Assembly (NCBI RefSeq): GCF_003075455.1
Contig: NZ_QDAE01000022.1
Coordinates: 1-45,049 of the forward strand
DNA: 45,049 bases
Source of the DNA: Arthrobacter sp. Bz4
Lineage (GTDB): Bacteria > Actinomycetota > Actinomycetes > Actinomycetales > Micrococcaceae
Reading direction: 5' to 3'
Position numbers and translations under genes: made by a program. This document shows positions 1 to 7,506 of the stretch, in pieces. A model generated the notes under the pieces. The model had not been told where the DNA came from and ran no database searches. It saw nothing but the letters and a program-made list of their open reading frames with translations. How positions within the stretch are numbered: position 1 is the stretch's first letter; each line of letters opens with the position of its first letter.

Positions 1-680
1 GTTCCTGTACCGCTTGTTCTGACTCACGGCGTTGCGGCCAATCTGCTAACTCTCAGAAACGAAAAATAGGCTTTGAAGCGAGTCGAGTCATCGAGAGTCC
101 TCGGTTCACCGTGCCGGTGTCCTAGAAGATCCCCCAGTTCCCTATGACACCGCCACCATCAAGTTAGGGCCTAGGGCCTAGGGCACTGGGCCAGGTCACC
201 GGTTCCCCGGCTGCCTGCCAGACCCGGCCTAGCCACCGCATCGCCAGAAGGGGCGCCGCTGCAGCCGAACGTCACGTCTACCGGTTCGTTGACCGTGCGT
301 GGCTTCGCTTCCGTCGTTTGTGCTGTCATGTGTGCGCCACCCTTCACCCGGTGATCGGTTCTATCGTCAGGGTTAAACTTAGAACCCATGTTCGATTCAC
401 GGGAACCCTCAGGGGTGCGGGAGGACGAGCCGTATGCGCGGAAGATTCGTCGTGGCCGGAAGAAGGGGCATTATCTAACTGGACGCCACAGTTTCTTGCT
501 GACCGCGGCGTGAACGAGACCTGCGTTAACCTCTCAAGCGGTCACATGGCGCCTATTGGCTGCCTTCGAGCGATAGATGATGCGCGTAAGAGCTTCATGG
601 ATGTGCGTGAGGCATCGAGCCTTTGGCGTCGGCGCCTCTACAAGCTGAGCCGGTGTGTGCCGGTGCTGCCGTCTGAGTAG

Positions 681-836
681 GTGACTGCGACATCGAGCCC
701 GCTGCTGGCGTCTCTGGGTTCATCGCCAGGTAGCAGAGAGCTGGGGGAGTGGCAGGGACAGGCGCGCGGCACCCGGGCCGAACACTGGGAACGACGCTTT
801 GCTGGGCTGGTCGGGTTCGTGACGATTACTGAGTGA
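681..836 (+). pseudogene. Possible fragment of a helicase-associated-domain protein
   Basis: A 51-codon plus-strand frame from GTG 681 to TGA 834-836 contains the pattern ELGEWQGQAR followed by HWERRFAGLVGFV. This resembles the spaced Trp/Arg repeats of helicase-associated domains (a LxxWLxxQR-type segment, then a W-x5-L-x2-FV segment). It is far too short to be functional and has no recognisable start signal. The resemblance is only at the level of repeated pattern, so this is a tentative call. Confidence 0.2.
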
Positions 837-841
837 TGCCT

Positions 842-868
842 CTCTACCGGCAGGATAGGCCGGTAGAG
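842..868. repeat. Perfect 10-bp inverted repeat (hairpin)
   Basis: CTCTACCGGC at 842-851 is the exact reverse complement of GCCGGTAGAG at 859-868, leaving a 7-nt loop. No T-run follows, so a classical Rho-independent terminator is not supported. It lies directly before the plus-strand metallo-beta-lactamase fragment and may be an old terminator or a mobile-element structure. Confidence 0.5.
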
Positions 869-891
869 GTGAGGGTACTTGCGGTACGGGT

Positions 892-990
892 GGGGTGCAG
901 ATCACTCATGTGGCAGAAACCCACATCCACAACGACTACGTCACCGGCGGACTACAGCTGGCCAAAGACCACCAGGCCGTGTATCTGGCG
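892..990 (+). pseudogene. Fragment of MBL-fold hydrolase (metal-binding motif part)
   Basis: In this frame the sequence reads GVQITHVAETHIHNDYVTGG and then LQLAKDHQAVYL. This is the segment of ETHE1/persulfide-dioxygenase-like MBL-fold proteins that carries the first metal-binding HxHxD motif (HIHND). In intact relatives it directly follows the N-terminal strand region, which here lies at 1001-1114 on the opposite strand. There is no start codon or downstream continuation. The piece covers about 33 residues of a protein that is normally over 200 residues. It is a remnant, displaced relative to its own N-terminus. Confidence 0.75.
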
Positions 991-1000
991 TTGGCGGCTT

Positions 1001-1114
1001 CTTTTCCACCCTGTCCGTGTCGCGTTGCGGGTCGATCACCCCGGCCACTTACCCGTCGTGGACGAGGTAGCTGCCGTCTCCGAGCGGCGGGGTTTCGATA
1101 GTGATCACGTCCAT
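1001..1114 (-). pseudogene. N-terminal fragment of the same MBL-fold hydrolase, with in-frame stop
   Basis: Reading leftward from ATG 1114, the frame gives MDVITIETPPLGDGSYLVHDG, a stop codon at 1051-1049, then VAGVIDPQRDTDRVEK in the same frame. SYLV...VIDPQRD is the conserved N-terminus of persulfide-dioxygenase-like MBL proteins. A good ribosome binding site (AAGGAGG, plus-strand 1122-1128) sits 7 nt before the ATG, so this is the true start of the former gene. The stop replaces what should be a Lys or Glu codon, so it is a substitution and not a frame slip. The fragment ends near 1001, where the inverted partner fragment begins. Confidence 0.75.
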
Positions 1115-1197
1115 GCCGGATTCCTCCTTGAATGCTTCGGCCGATGCACACCACAGTACCGGCAGGCCCGTTGTCCGGGCCAGCATGCGGGCTGTAC

Positions 1198-1440
1198 TGT
1201 CTGGAGGATTTGGTCCTGAAGGGCGCGGGGGCTTAGGACCCATAGGGCGGACACGGATTTGGGAACGCTAAACGTGAGGTCGAAACTGACGACGGTCCGG
1301 CGCTTTTCGGTTCGGCCTTGGCAGTTCTGGACGACCGCGGGTTGACCGTGCTGACGGCCTAGGGGAGTGCCGGTATCCGGGTGGAACGTGTGGTCGAAGA
1401 GAGCTTTGGCGTCGGATTCCGTGACGACGTCTCCGCTGAT
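1198..1440 (-). pseudogene. Fragment of MobF/TrwC-type conjugative relaxase
   Basis: The minus-strand frame from about 1440 to 1198 reads ISGDVVTESDAKALFDHTFH, then PDTGTPLGR, and ends with RRTVVSFDLTFSVPKSVSAL and WVLSPRALQDQILQT. The FDLTFSVPKSVSALW block is the hallmark of the N-terminal relaxase domain of actinobacterial MobF (TrwC) proteins. The N-terminal catalytic tyrosine region is missing (a stop lies at 1542-1540), and the fragment is cut before the HUH metal-binding motif that should follow. No active enzyme is possible. It shows that a conjugative plasmid or integrative element once contributed DNA here. Confidence 0.8.
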
Positions 1441-1672
1441 TTGGCTGATGCGGCTCGGGGTGCGGTTCGCCGCACGCCCGGTGGCGCTTAGCCCACCGCT
1501 TACCCACCGGAAACAACGAGCAAGGACGAAAGATAATGATCAGTTGGAATCGCTCGATTGGCGCTATTGCTGGGAATTTGCGGGGTGATGGAATCCACCG
1601 GAAACCAACGAAAGACCGGAGTTGCTAATCCCTTTGTCCTGGGTTTAAGCCCCAGCAGCCCTACCCCCTTTC
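1441..1672. other. Non-coding stretch upstream of gcdH
   Basis: No coding frame with family similarity is visible between the relaxase remnant and the terminator at 1673. The segment 1620-1665 contains GGGTTTAAGCCCC, faintly like a tRNA T-arm, but no acceptor or anticodon stem can be built around it. Confidence 0.4.
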
Positions 1673-1706
1673 AAAGTCCCCGGAACGCTTCTGTTCCGGG
1701 GACTTT
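1673..1706. terminator. Strong hairpin terminator
   Basis: AAAGTCCCCGGAAC (1673-1686) pairs perfectly with GTTCCGGGGACTTT (1693-1706) around a 6-nt loop. The 14-bp stem with A/T-rich ends is typical of a bidirectional intrinsic terminator. It insulates the acyl-CoA dehydrogenase gene from the decayed region. Confidence 0.8.
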
Positions 1707-1738
1707 GTCGTTCCGCGCTCCAGATGATTGGCAAGGAA

Positions 1739-1754
1739 GTTACTCGTGGGTAAC
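1739..1754. promoter_or_regulatory. Palindromic operator-like site upstream of gcdH
   Basis: GTTAC-TCGTGG-GTAAC is a 5-6-5 dyad 41 bp before the start codon of the acyl-CoA dehydrogenase gene. Dyads of this size in front of acyl-CoA dehydrogenase genes in actinobacteria are usually bound by TetR-type regulators. No regulator gene lies beside it, so the binding protein is unknown. Confidence 0.4.
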
Positions 1755-1795
1755 ATAGAGCGAAAGAACCGCTGGACGACGCAAAGGACACCCGC

Positions 1796-2986
1796 ATGAG
1801 CAAGCCAGTCATCGATGTAAACAACCTTCCCTATGCCGACGGCGACTTCTACTCTTTCGAGGCGCTCCTGAGTCAAAAAGAGCGGGATCGGCTCGAGGAG
1901 ATCCGCCAGTTCCTGCGGACCGAGGTGAAGCCGCACGCCACCGGGTGGTGGAACGATTCAACCTTCCCGAAAGACCTCATTCCCAAGCTTGCTGAGCTGG
2001 ACGTGATGAGCCCAGTCCGCCGGCAGGGGTACTCAAACCTGTTCGCCGGGCTAATGCACGCTGAGATCACCCGCGCCGATACCTCAATTGCCACCTTCCT
2101 GGGTGTTCACGACGGTCTGTTCACCGGATCGATCGAGGAGCTCGCGTCGCCGGAACAGCAGGAAGCCTGGCTGCCCGATATCTACTCGATGAAGAAGATC
2201 GGCGCTTTCGGGCTGACTGAACCCCTGGGCGGATCTGATGTCGCAGGCGGCACCCGCACCACGGCCCGCCGGGAAGGCGATAGCTGGATCATCAACGGCG
2301 CCAAACGGTGGATTGGCAACGCCACGTTCTCCGACTGGGTGGTCATCTATGCTCGCGATCTCGCCGATAACCAGGTCAAAGGCTTCCTCGTTGACACCAC
2401 GCTCAAGGGCTATAGCGCCACCAAGATCGAGAATAAGATCGCGCTGCGCACCGTTGAAAACGCCGACATCATCCTCGACAACGTGGTGGTCCATGATGAC
2501 TTCCACCTCAAAGCCGCCAACAGTTTCAAAGACACCAACAAGGTACTGAAGGTAACCCGCCTCTCGGTTGCGTGGCAGGCGGTAGGCCAGCAGCTCGCGG
2601 CATTTGATGTGGCACGGCGATATGCCGTCGAACGCCACCAGTTTGGCCGTCCGCTGGCCTCCTTCCAGCTGGTCCAGCAACAACTCGTCGAAATGCTGGG
2701 CAACACGGTCAGCTCAATGGGCATGATGGTCCGGCTGGCCCAGCTCGAGGACGAAGGGCAGGCCAAGGACGAGCAGTCGGCACTGGCCAAGGCTTTCACC
2801 ACGGCGCGGATGCGCGAAACCGTCGCAATGGGCCGCAGCCTGCTGGGTGGAAACGGCATCGTCACAGACTACGAAATGGCCAAGATCTTCTCCGACGCCG
2901 AAGCGGTGTACTCCTACGAGGGCACCCACGAAATCAACACCCTCGTGACCGGGCGGGCCATCACCGGGATCGCCGCGTTCGTTTAG
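1796..2986 (+). CDS. gcdH: Acyl-CoA dehydrogenase, glutaryl-CoA dehydrogenase type
   Basis: 396-residue FAD flavoprotein of the acyl-CoA dehydrogenase family. The best fit is glutaryl-CoA dehydrogenase, which oxidises and decarboxylates glutaryl-CoA to crotonyl-CoA in lysine/tryptophan breakdown. Visible signatures: N-terminal helical domain; GAFGLTEPLGGSD in the middle domain (FAD/substrate contact); WIINGAKRWIGNATFSDW; RYAVERHQFGRPLASFQLVQ; and near the C-terminus YEGTHEINTLVTGRAITG, whose Glu is the catalytic base. The start is supported by an AAAGGA ribosome site 9 nt upstream of ATG 1796. It stands alone between a terminator and the convergent peptidase gene. Substrate assignment rests on overall style and could shift to another short-chain acyl-CoA. 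Confidence 0.85.
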   Translation: MSKPVIDVNNLPYADGDFYSFEALLSQKERDRLEEIRQFLRTEVKPHATGWWNDSTFPKDLIPKLAELDVMSPVRRQGYSNLFAGLMHAEITRADTSIATFLGVHDGLFTGSIEELASPEQQEAWLPDIYSMKKIGAFGLTEPLGGSDVAGGTRTTARREGDSWIINGAKRWIGNATFSDWVVIYARDLADNQVKGFLVDTTLKGYSATKIENKIALRTVENADIILDNVVVHDDFHLKAANSFKDTNKVLKVTRLSVAWQAVGQQLAAFDVARRYAVERHQFGRPLASFQLVQQQLVEMLGNTVSSMGMMVRLAQLEDEGQAKDEQSALAKAFTTARMRETVAMGRSLLGGNGIVTDYEMAKIFSDAEAVYSYEGTHEINTLVTGRAITGIAAFV

Positions 2987-3078
2987 GCGGCTGGAATATC
3001 AGGGGCGCCTGAGCCTTCCGGGTGCCTGTCGCAGGACGTGCTGGATGAGGCCTTTCGCGTAATGACTGGGACGGGACG

Positions 3079-3651
3079 TCAGGGGCCGTGCAGCGGCAGC
3101 AGGACCGACGGCCTGCGGTCCAGCACATAATTGAGCGGATTGACGTACTGACCCCTCAGTCGTACGCCCCAATGAAGACATCCCGCGGGGCAGTGCGACC
3201 CGGCCGTTAGCGAAGCGACCGTCCCCAGCGTCTGGCCCCCCTCGACCGCCTCACCCCGGTCGAGGAGGGCGGCGACCGGCTCAAGGCTGCTCAACAGCCC
3301 GCCGCCATGGTCGATGGTCATCACCGGGCGATCGACAACCCATCCGGCGAAGACCACCCTGCCCGGCGCCGGACTGAGTACCACCGCCCCGTCAGCAGCG
3401 GCCAGATCGACGCCACGGTGTCCCGGCAGCCAGCGCTGCGCTGGTGGATCGAAGTGCCTCAGCACTACCGGGGTAGGGGCAAGCGGCCAACCCCACGGGG
3501 GATCGTAGGTCGCCGTCGCCGTCGCCGTCGCCGCCGTGGCCATGGACCCGGTGGCCGTGCACCTGGTCGCCATCGATCCAGTGCTACCCAGCGCCGTGAC
3601 CACTAACACTGCGAGAATAATTGCTCGTCGACGGAAGAGTTTCGTGCTCAT
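3079..3651 (-). CDS. Secreted M23-family metallopeptidase (LytM domain)
   Basis: 190-residue exported protein. The N-terminus MSTKLFRRR followed by a hydrophobic run (AIILAVLVVTALG) is a signal peptide. A Thr/Ala-rich linker with short TAT/MAT repeats follows, then a LytM/peptidase_M23 domain. HRGVDLAA carries the first zinc ligands (HxxxD), and CLHWGVR is the C-terminal ligand motif in the variant form common in actinobacteria. The family cleaves peptidoglycan cross-bridges or acts as an activator of amidases. Start: ATG 3651 is preferred because the signal peptide begins there. An in-frame ATG at 3678 would add nine residues, and the longer frame to 3948 runs through the rpsB leader. An M23 peptidase next to rpsB is a typical actinobacterial arrangement. 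Confidence 0.85.
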   Translation of the reverse strand: MSTKLFRRRAIILAVLVVTALGSTGSMATRCTATGSMATAATATATATYDPPWGWPLAPTPVVLRHFDPPAQRWLPGHRGVDLAAADGAVVLSPAPGRVVFAGWVVDRPVMTIDHGGGLLSSLEPVAALLDRGEAVEGGQTLGTVASLTAGSHCPAGCLHWGVRLRGQYVNPLNYVLDRRPSVLLPLHGP

Positions 3652-4043
3652 GCAACAACTGTTCCGCCGTTTCATTCCGCGTGGGTCGCTGTCTGCACCT
3701 ATGTGGGTAACCGCACTCTTCTGACTGCCAGAGCCCCGAATCCCCGTCCCGGTCGACTCCTGCCATGTAGTAGACTCAACACAGCAGTTTGCTGCGATGC
3801 CGCGTGCCCGGAGAACATTTCTGGCACACCTCGGCTCGTCGCATCTGACTACGCGTACCTCGACCCCAGCTATCTCACGGATAGCGAAGGGCATGGGTCC
3901 AACGGTCCGGATACGTTTCCGGTGATGGACTCCATGGGTGAAAACCAACCGGTACCAGGAGTGACGTTCAACCCGAACGGAACACTAGCAACCGTCAACA
4001 GGCAGAACAGGCGCCCTGCGCCCTGCCGATAGAAAGGAACGAC
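3652..4043 (+). promoter_or_regulatory. rpsB promoter/leader region with candidate RNA structure
   Basis: 392 bp without a credible gene separate the peptidase start from rpsB. A TAGACT hexamer at 3771-3776 could be a -10 box, but I see no good -35. Within the presumed leader, GTCCA (3897-3901) pairs with TGGAC (3926-3930) and the enclosed TCCGG (3906-3910) pairs with CCGG (3919-3922), making a nested hairpin. CATGGGT occurs at both 3892-3898 and 3933-3939. S2 represses its own rpsB-tsf leader in other bacteria, so this may be a regulatory leader; that is inference only. Confidence 0.4.
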
Positions 4044-4991
4044 ATGCCAGTCGTTACCATGCGCCAGCTGCTCGACAGCGGCGTACATTTTGGCCACCAG
4101 ACCCGTCGCTGGAACCCGAAGATGAAGCGTTTCATCTTCACCGAGCGCAACGGCATCTACATCATCGACCTGCAGCAGTCACTGTCCTACATTGACCGCG
4201 CCTACGAGTTCATCAAGGCCACCGTCGCGCACGGCGGCACTGTCCTCTTCGTCGGTACGAAGAAGCAGGCACAGGAAGCCATCGCCGAGCAGGCTACCCG
4301 TGTTGGCCAGCCCTACGTCAACCAGCGCTGGCTCGGTGGCATGCTCACCAACTTCCAGACCGTCTCCAAGCGCATCCAGCGCATGAAGGAGCTCGAGGAA
4401 ATCAACTTCGACGATGTGGCCGGCTCCGGTCACACCAAGAAGGAACTCCTCCTCCTGCGCCGCGAACTCACCAAGCTGGAAACCAACCTCGGTGGTATCC
4501 GCAACCTGACCAAGGCTCCTTCAGTCGTGTGGATCGTTGACACGAAGAAGGAACACCTGGCCATCGACGAAGCCAAGAAGCTCGGCATCCCAGTGGTCGC
4601 GATCCTCGACACCAACTGCGACCCCGACGAAGTTGACTTCCCGATCCCCGGCAACGACGACGCCATCCGCGCCGTTCACCTGCTCACCCGCGTGGTAGCA
4701 GATGCAGTGGCAGAGGGCCTGATCGCCCGTCACAACCGCTCCGGTGGAAATGACACCGAAGCAGCAGCCGAGCCAATGGCCGAGTGGGAGCGCGAACTGC
4801 TTGGCGATAGCGCCACACCAGCAGCCGACGCCGCGCCAGCCGAGGAAGCTGCACCAGCAGCCGACGCCGCGCCTGCAGAGGCAGCAGCCGAGGAAGCTCC
4901 AGCAGCAACCGAAGCCGCAGCCGACGCTGCTCCCGCCGCTGAGGAAGCCCCAGCAGCCGAAGAAGCTCCAGTAGCAGACGACAGCAAGTAA
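4044..4991 (+). CDS. rpsB: 30S ribosomal protein S2
   Basis: Ribosomal protein S2 of the small subunit, needed for S1 docking and initiation. Motifs: [20 protein letters not shown] followed by RRWNPKM at the N-terminus; [12 protein letters not shown]; and near residue 190 [20 protein letters not shown]. The conserved domain ends around residue 255. The last 60 or so residues are an Ala/Glu/Pro-rich acidic tail made of [13 protein letters not shown] repeats, bringing the length to 315. Such tails are common on S2 in Micrococcaceae. GAAAGGAA precedes the ATG. It is the first gene of the rpsB-tsf pair. Confidence 0.98.
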   Translation: MPVVTMRQLLDSGVHFGHQTRRWNPKMKRFIFTERNGIYIIDLQQSLSYIDRAYEFIKATVAHGGTVLFVGTKKQAQEAIAEQATRVGQPYVNQRWLGGMLTNFQTVSKRIQRMKELEEINFDDVAGSGHTKKELLLLRRELTKLETNLGGIRNLTKAPSVVWIVDTKKEHLAIDEAKKLGIPVVAILDTNCDPDEVDFPIPGNDDAIRAVHLLTRVVADAVAEGLIARHNRSGGNDTEAAAEPMAEWERELLGDSATPAADAAPAEEAAPAADAAPAEAAAEEAPAATEAAADAAPAAEEAPAAEEAPVADDSK

Positions 4992-4999
4992 CTGGATTT

Positions 5000-5027
5000 G
5001 GGGGTGCGGGTGAAAATCCGCGCCCCC
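5000..5027 (+). terminator. Hairpin between rpsB and tsf
   Basis: GGGGGTGCGG (5000-5009) pairs with CCGCGCCCCC (5018-5027), ten pairs with one G-U, followed by TTCT. It lies 8 bp after the rpsB stop and can partly terminate transcription, which would set the S2 to EF-Ts ratio. Confidence 0.65.
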
Positions 5028-5098
5028 TTCTCCATGTGCCCAGGCGTCACCGCCTGCAGGCATAGCTCTTCTTAGACACAACATACCTAGGAGTTCAG

Positions 5099-5935
5099 AT
5101 GGCGAACTACACCGCCGCCGATATCAAGGCACTGCGCGAGCGCACTGGCGCTGGCATGATGGACGTAAAGAAAGCCCTCGACGAGGCTGACGGCGATGCC
5201 GGCAAGGCCATGGAGCTCATCCGCATCAAGGGCTTGAAGGGTGCAACCAAGCGCGAAGGCCGCTCAACCGCTGAGGGCCTCGTGGCTGCCAAGGTCGACG
5301 GCAACGTCGGCGTCATGGTTGAGGTCAACTGCGAGACCGACTTCGTCGCCAAGGCTGGCCCCTTCGTTGAATTCTCCAACAAGGTCCTCGCCGCAGCGAT
5401 CGAATCCGGCGCAGCCGACGTCGACTCCCTCCTCGCGTACACGGTTGACGGCAAGCCCGTCTCCGAGCACGTCATTGAGGCCGGCGCCCTGCTGGGCGAA
5501 AAGGTAGCAATCCGCCGCCTTGCACGCATTGAGGGTGGCATTGTTGACGCCTACCTCCACAAGACCTCAAAGGATCTTCCCGCGCAGGTCGGCGTACTCT
5601 TCGCAATTGAGGGCGAAGGCGATGCAGCCAAGGAAGCCGCTCACGACATTGCGGTTCACATTGCTGCCTACTCGCCGACGTACCTGGTGCGCGACGACGT
5701 ACCAGCGGAACTCGTTGAGACCGAACGCCGCATTGCCGATGAAACGGCACGCGCCGAAGGCAAGCCAGAGGCCGCACTGACCAAGATCGTTGAAGGTCGC
5801 CTCACCGGCTTCTTCAAAGAGGGAGTGCTTGTGGACCAGGCATTCGCGAAGGATGCCAAGAAGTCAGTCGCTCAGGTGCTGACTGAAGCCAACGCAAAGC
5901 CAAGCGCATTCGCCCGTTTCCGGGTCGGTGCCTAG
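5099..5935 (+). CDS. tsf: Translation elongation factor Ts
   Basis: 278-residue EF-Ts, the nucleotide exchange factor that releases GDP from EF-Tu. It begins with an N-terminal UBA-like domain (MANYTAADIKALRERTGAGM) containing the family signature TGAGMMDVKKAL, followed by VNCETDFVAK, the second signature, in the core domain. The C-terminus ends with VAQVLTEANAKPSAFARFRV. Length is normal for actinobacteria. AGGAG lies 7 nt before ATG 5099. It sits downstream of rpsB and the 5000-5027 hairpin, and is closed by a strong terminator. Confidence 0.98.
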   Translation: MANYTAADIKALRERTGAGMMDVKKALDEADGDAGKAMELIRIKGLKGATKREGRSTAEGLVAAKVDGNVGVMVEVNCETDFVAKAGPFVEFSNKVLAAAIESGAADVDSLLAYTVDGKPVSEHVIEAGALLGEKVAIRRLARIEGGIVDAYLHKTSKDLPAQVGVLFAIEGEGDAAKEAAHDIAVHIAAYSPTYLVRDDVPAELVETERRIADETARAEGKPEAALTKIVEGRLTGFFKEGVLVDQAFAKDAKKSVAQVLTEANAKPSAFARFRVGA

Positions 5936-5964
5936 GTCCGCTAGGACAAAGTAAGACACAGGAG

Positions 5965-5999
5965 AAGGGGTGGTCGCCACGGTGACCACCCCTTTTTCC
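5965..5999 (+). terminator. Rho-independent terminator after tsf
   Basis: AAGGGGTGGTC (5965-5975) is perfectly complementary to GACCACCCCTT (5984-5994), and TTT plus CC follows. This strong GC-rich stem with a T-run 29 bp after the stop codon ends the rpsB-tsf transcript. Confidence 0.9.
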
Positions 6000-6100
6000 T
6001 GCCCAAGTGTCCTGTCCCCCTTTCCTGCTAGGGACCATTCCCGTCAGCACTGCAACGTATTCTTTTAGCAACGAACCCCACAACCGCCCTGGGAGGCACC

Positions 6101-6841
6101 ATGGACAACTCTGATTTGGGCACGCAAGGCCGGGAAACCCGCCGACGCCGGGTGCTCCTCAAGCTCTCCGGCGAAGTTTTCGGTGGCGGAAAGCTCGGCG
6201 TCGACCCTGAGACCGTGCGATCGGTAGCCAAACAGATCGCAGCGACGGTCGGCCAGGTCGAGGTCGCGATCGTGGTCGGCGGGGGTAACTTCTTCCGCGG
6301 CGCCGAACTCTCGCAGAGCGGCATGGACCGGTCCCGGGCTGATTACATGGGGATGCTGGGTACGGTGATGAATTGCCTCGCCCTGCAGGATTTCCTGGAA
6401 CAGGCCGGTGTCGAAACCCGGGTGCAAAGTGCGATCACGATGGGACAGGTGGCCGAGGCCTACATCCCGCGCCGCGCTATTCGCCACCTCGAAAAGGGCC
6501 GCGTGGTCATTTTCGGTGCCGGTGCTGGACTTCCGTACTTCTCCACGGACACGGTGGCGGCTCAGCGTGCCCTTGAAGTGCATGCAGACCTGGTCCTGAT
6601 GGCCAAAAGCGGTGTCGACGGTGTCTACACCGCGGACCCGCACAAGGATCCCACCGCGAAGAAGCTTGAGACGTTGTCCTACGACGACGCCCTGCGCCAG
6701 GACATCCGCGTCATGGACCAGACCGCCATGACCATGTGCAAGGACAACGACCTGTCGATGGTTGTCTTCGGCATGGAGGGGGAAGGGAACGTCACCCGCG
6801 CAATCCTTGGAGAAAAGATTGGAACCACGGTAACCACCTAG
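6101..6841 (+). CDS. pyrH: UMP kinase
   Basis: 246-residue bacterial UMP kinase of the amino-acid kinase fold; it phosphorylates UMP to UDP with ATP and acts as a hexamer in the cytoplasm. Features: [13 protein letters not shown] at residues 18-30 (phosphate-binding loop), [10 protein letters not shown], the [13 protein letters not shown] segment ([14 protein letters not shown]), [19 protein letters not shown], and [18 protein letters not shown]. The first 15 residues are a charged extension before the fold begins. GGGAGG precedes ATG 6101. It is followed by frr, the usual order. Confidence 0.97.
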   Translation: MDNSDLGTQGRETRRRRVLLKLSGEVFGGGKLGVDPETVRSVAKQIAATVGQVEVAIVVGGGNFFRGAELSQSGMDRSRADYMGMLGTVMNCLALQDFLEQAGVETRVQSAITMGQVAEAYIPRRAIRHLEKGRVVIFGAGAGLPYFSTDTVAAQRALEVHADLVLMAKSGVDGVYTADPHKDPTAKKLETLSYDDALRQDIRVMDQTAMTMCKDNDLSMVVFGMEGEGNVTRAILGEKIGTTVTT

Positions 6842-6949
6842 GCACGTCATGAGCCTGCCCCGGATGGGTGGCTCAGGTGAACTAGGATTGAAAACTGAAC
6901 CGGACGACGCGCGGCTGTTGCTCAGCTGACGCACAGCTTAGGAGTTACA

Positions 6950-7506
6950 GTGATCGACGAGACATTGCTAGAAGCCACCCAGAAGATGGACAAGGCTGTG
7001 GAAGCGGCGAAGGAAGACTTCGCCACGATTCGCACCGGACGCGCGAATGCCTCGCTGTTTTCCAAGGTGATGGTCAACTACTACGGCGCCCCAACGCCTC
7101 TCCAGCAGCTGGCCTCATTCCAGAACCCTGAGGCACGTACGCTCCTGATCACCCCGTTCGATAGGGCAGCACTGAACGATATCGAGAGGGCCCTGCGCGA
7201 TTCGGACCTCGGCGCCAACCCCTCCAATGATGGCAACATCATCCGGGTGGTCCTGCCCGAGCTGACCGAGGAACGCCGCAAGGAGTACGTGAAGCTGGTC
7301 AAAACCAAGCTGAAGACGCCAAGATCGCCATCCGGAATATCCGGCGTAAGGCGAAGGACGGCATCGACAAGGCGGTCAAGGATGGCGACGCCGGGGAAGA
7401 CGAAGGCGCGCGCGGCGAAAAAGAACTCGATCTGCGGACCAAGTCCCACACTGACACCATTGACGAGCTGCTCAAGCGCAAGGAAACCGAGCTGCTTGAG
7501 GTCTAA
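6950..7506 (+). CDS. frr: Ribosome recycling factor (frame broken once)
   Basis: Ribosome recycling factor, which with EF-G splits the post-termination ribosome. The frame from GTG 6950 is normal through [26 protein letters not shown] and [17 protein letters not shown]. At about 7309 it slips, and the true ending ([16 protein letters not shown] ... [14 protein letters not shown]) continues in the next frame to TAA 7504-7506. Adding one G in AAG-CTG (giving AAG GCT GAA GAC) restores 185 residues, exactly the usual length. The stop overlaps the cdsA start by one base. Because RRF is essential and the whole tail is conserved, I read this as a consensus deletion error. Confidence 0.93.

Larger units (their letters stand above)
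1..891. other. Decayed region without an intact gene
   Basis: No reading frame here looks like a functional gene. The stretch is visibly lower in GC and less codon-biased than the rest of the window. The longest plus-strand frame (318-680) shows no family motif I recognise and no convincing ribosome binding site. Small structures are present: an imperfect inverted repeat at 116-125 and 142-151 (GGTGTCCTAG against CTATGACACC), a GGGCCTA doublet near 174-187, and a strong hairpin at 842-868. With the gene fragments that follow, this reads as debris of a lost mobile or accessory segment. I could not identify insertion-sequence ends. Confidence 0.5.

Noticed and set aside
386-412. T-arm-like segment (CCATG TTCGATT CACGG) suggesting a tRNA
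   Set aside because: The stem has a mismatch, and no acceptor, D or anticodon arms can be placed around it.
318-680. Possible transposase or accessory protein of 120 codons
   Set aside because: No DDE or DEDD motif, no terminal inverted repeats and no start signal; left within the decayed region.
2084-2683. 199-codon minus-strand frame within gcdH
   Set aside because: Antisense shadow of a full-length acyl-CoA dehydrogenase.
3703-4032. 109-codon plus-strand frame upstream of rpsB
   Set aside because: No ribosome site, no recognisable motif, and it lies in the expected leader. Kept as non-coding.
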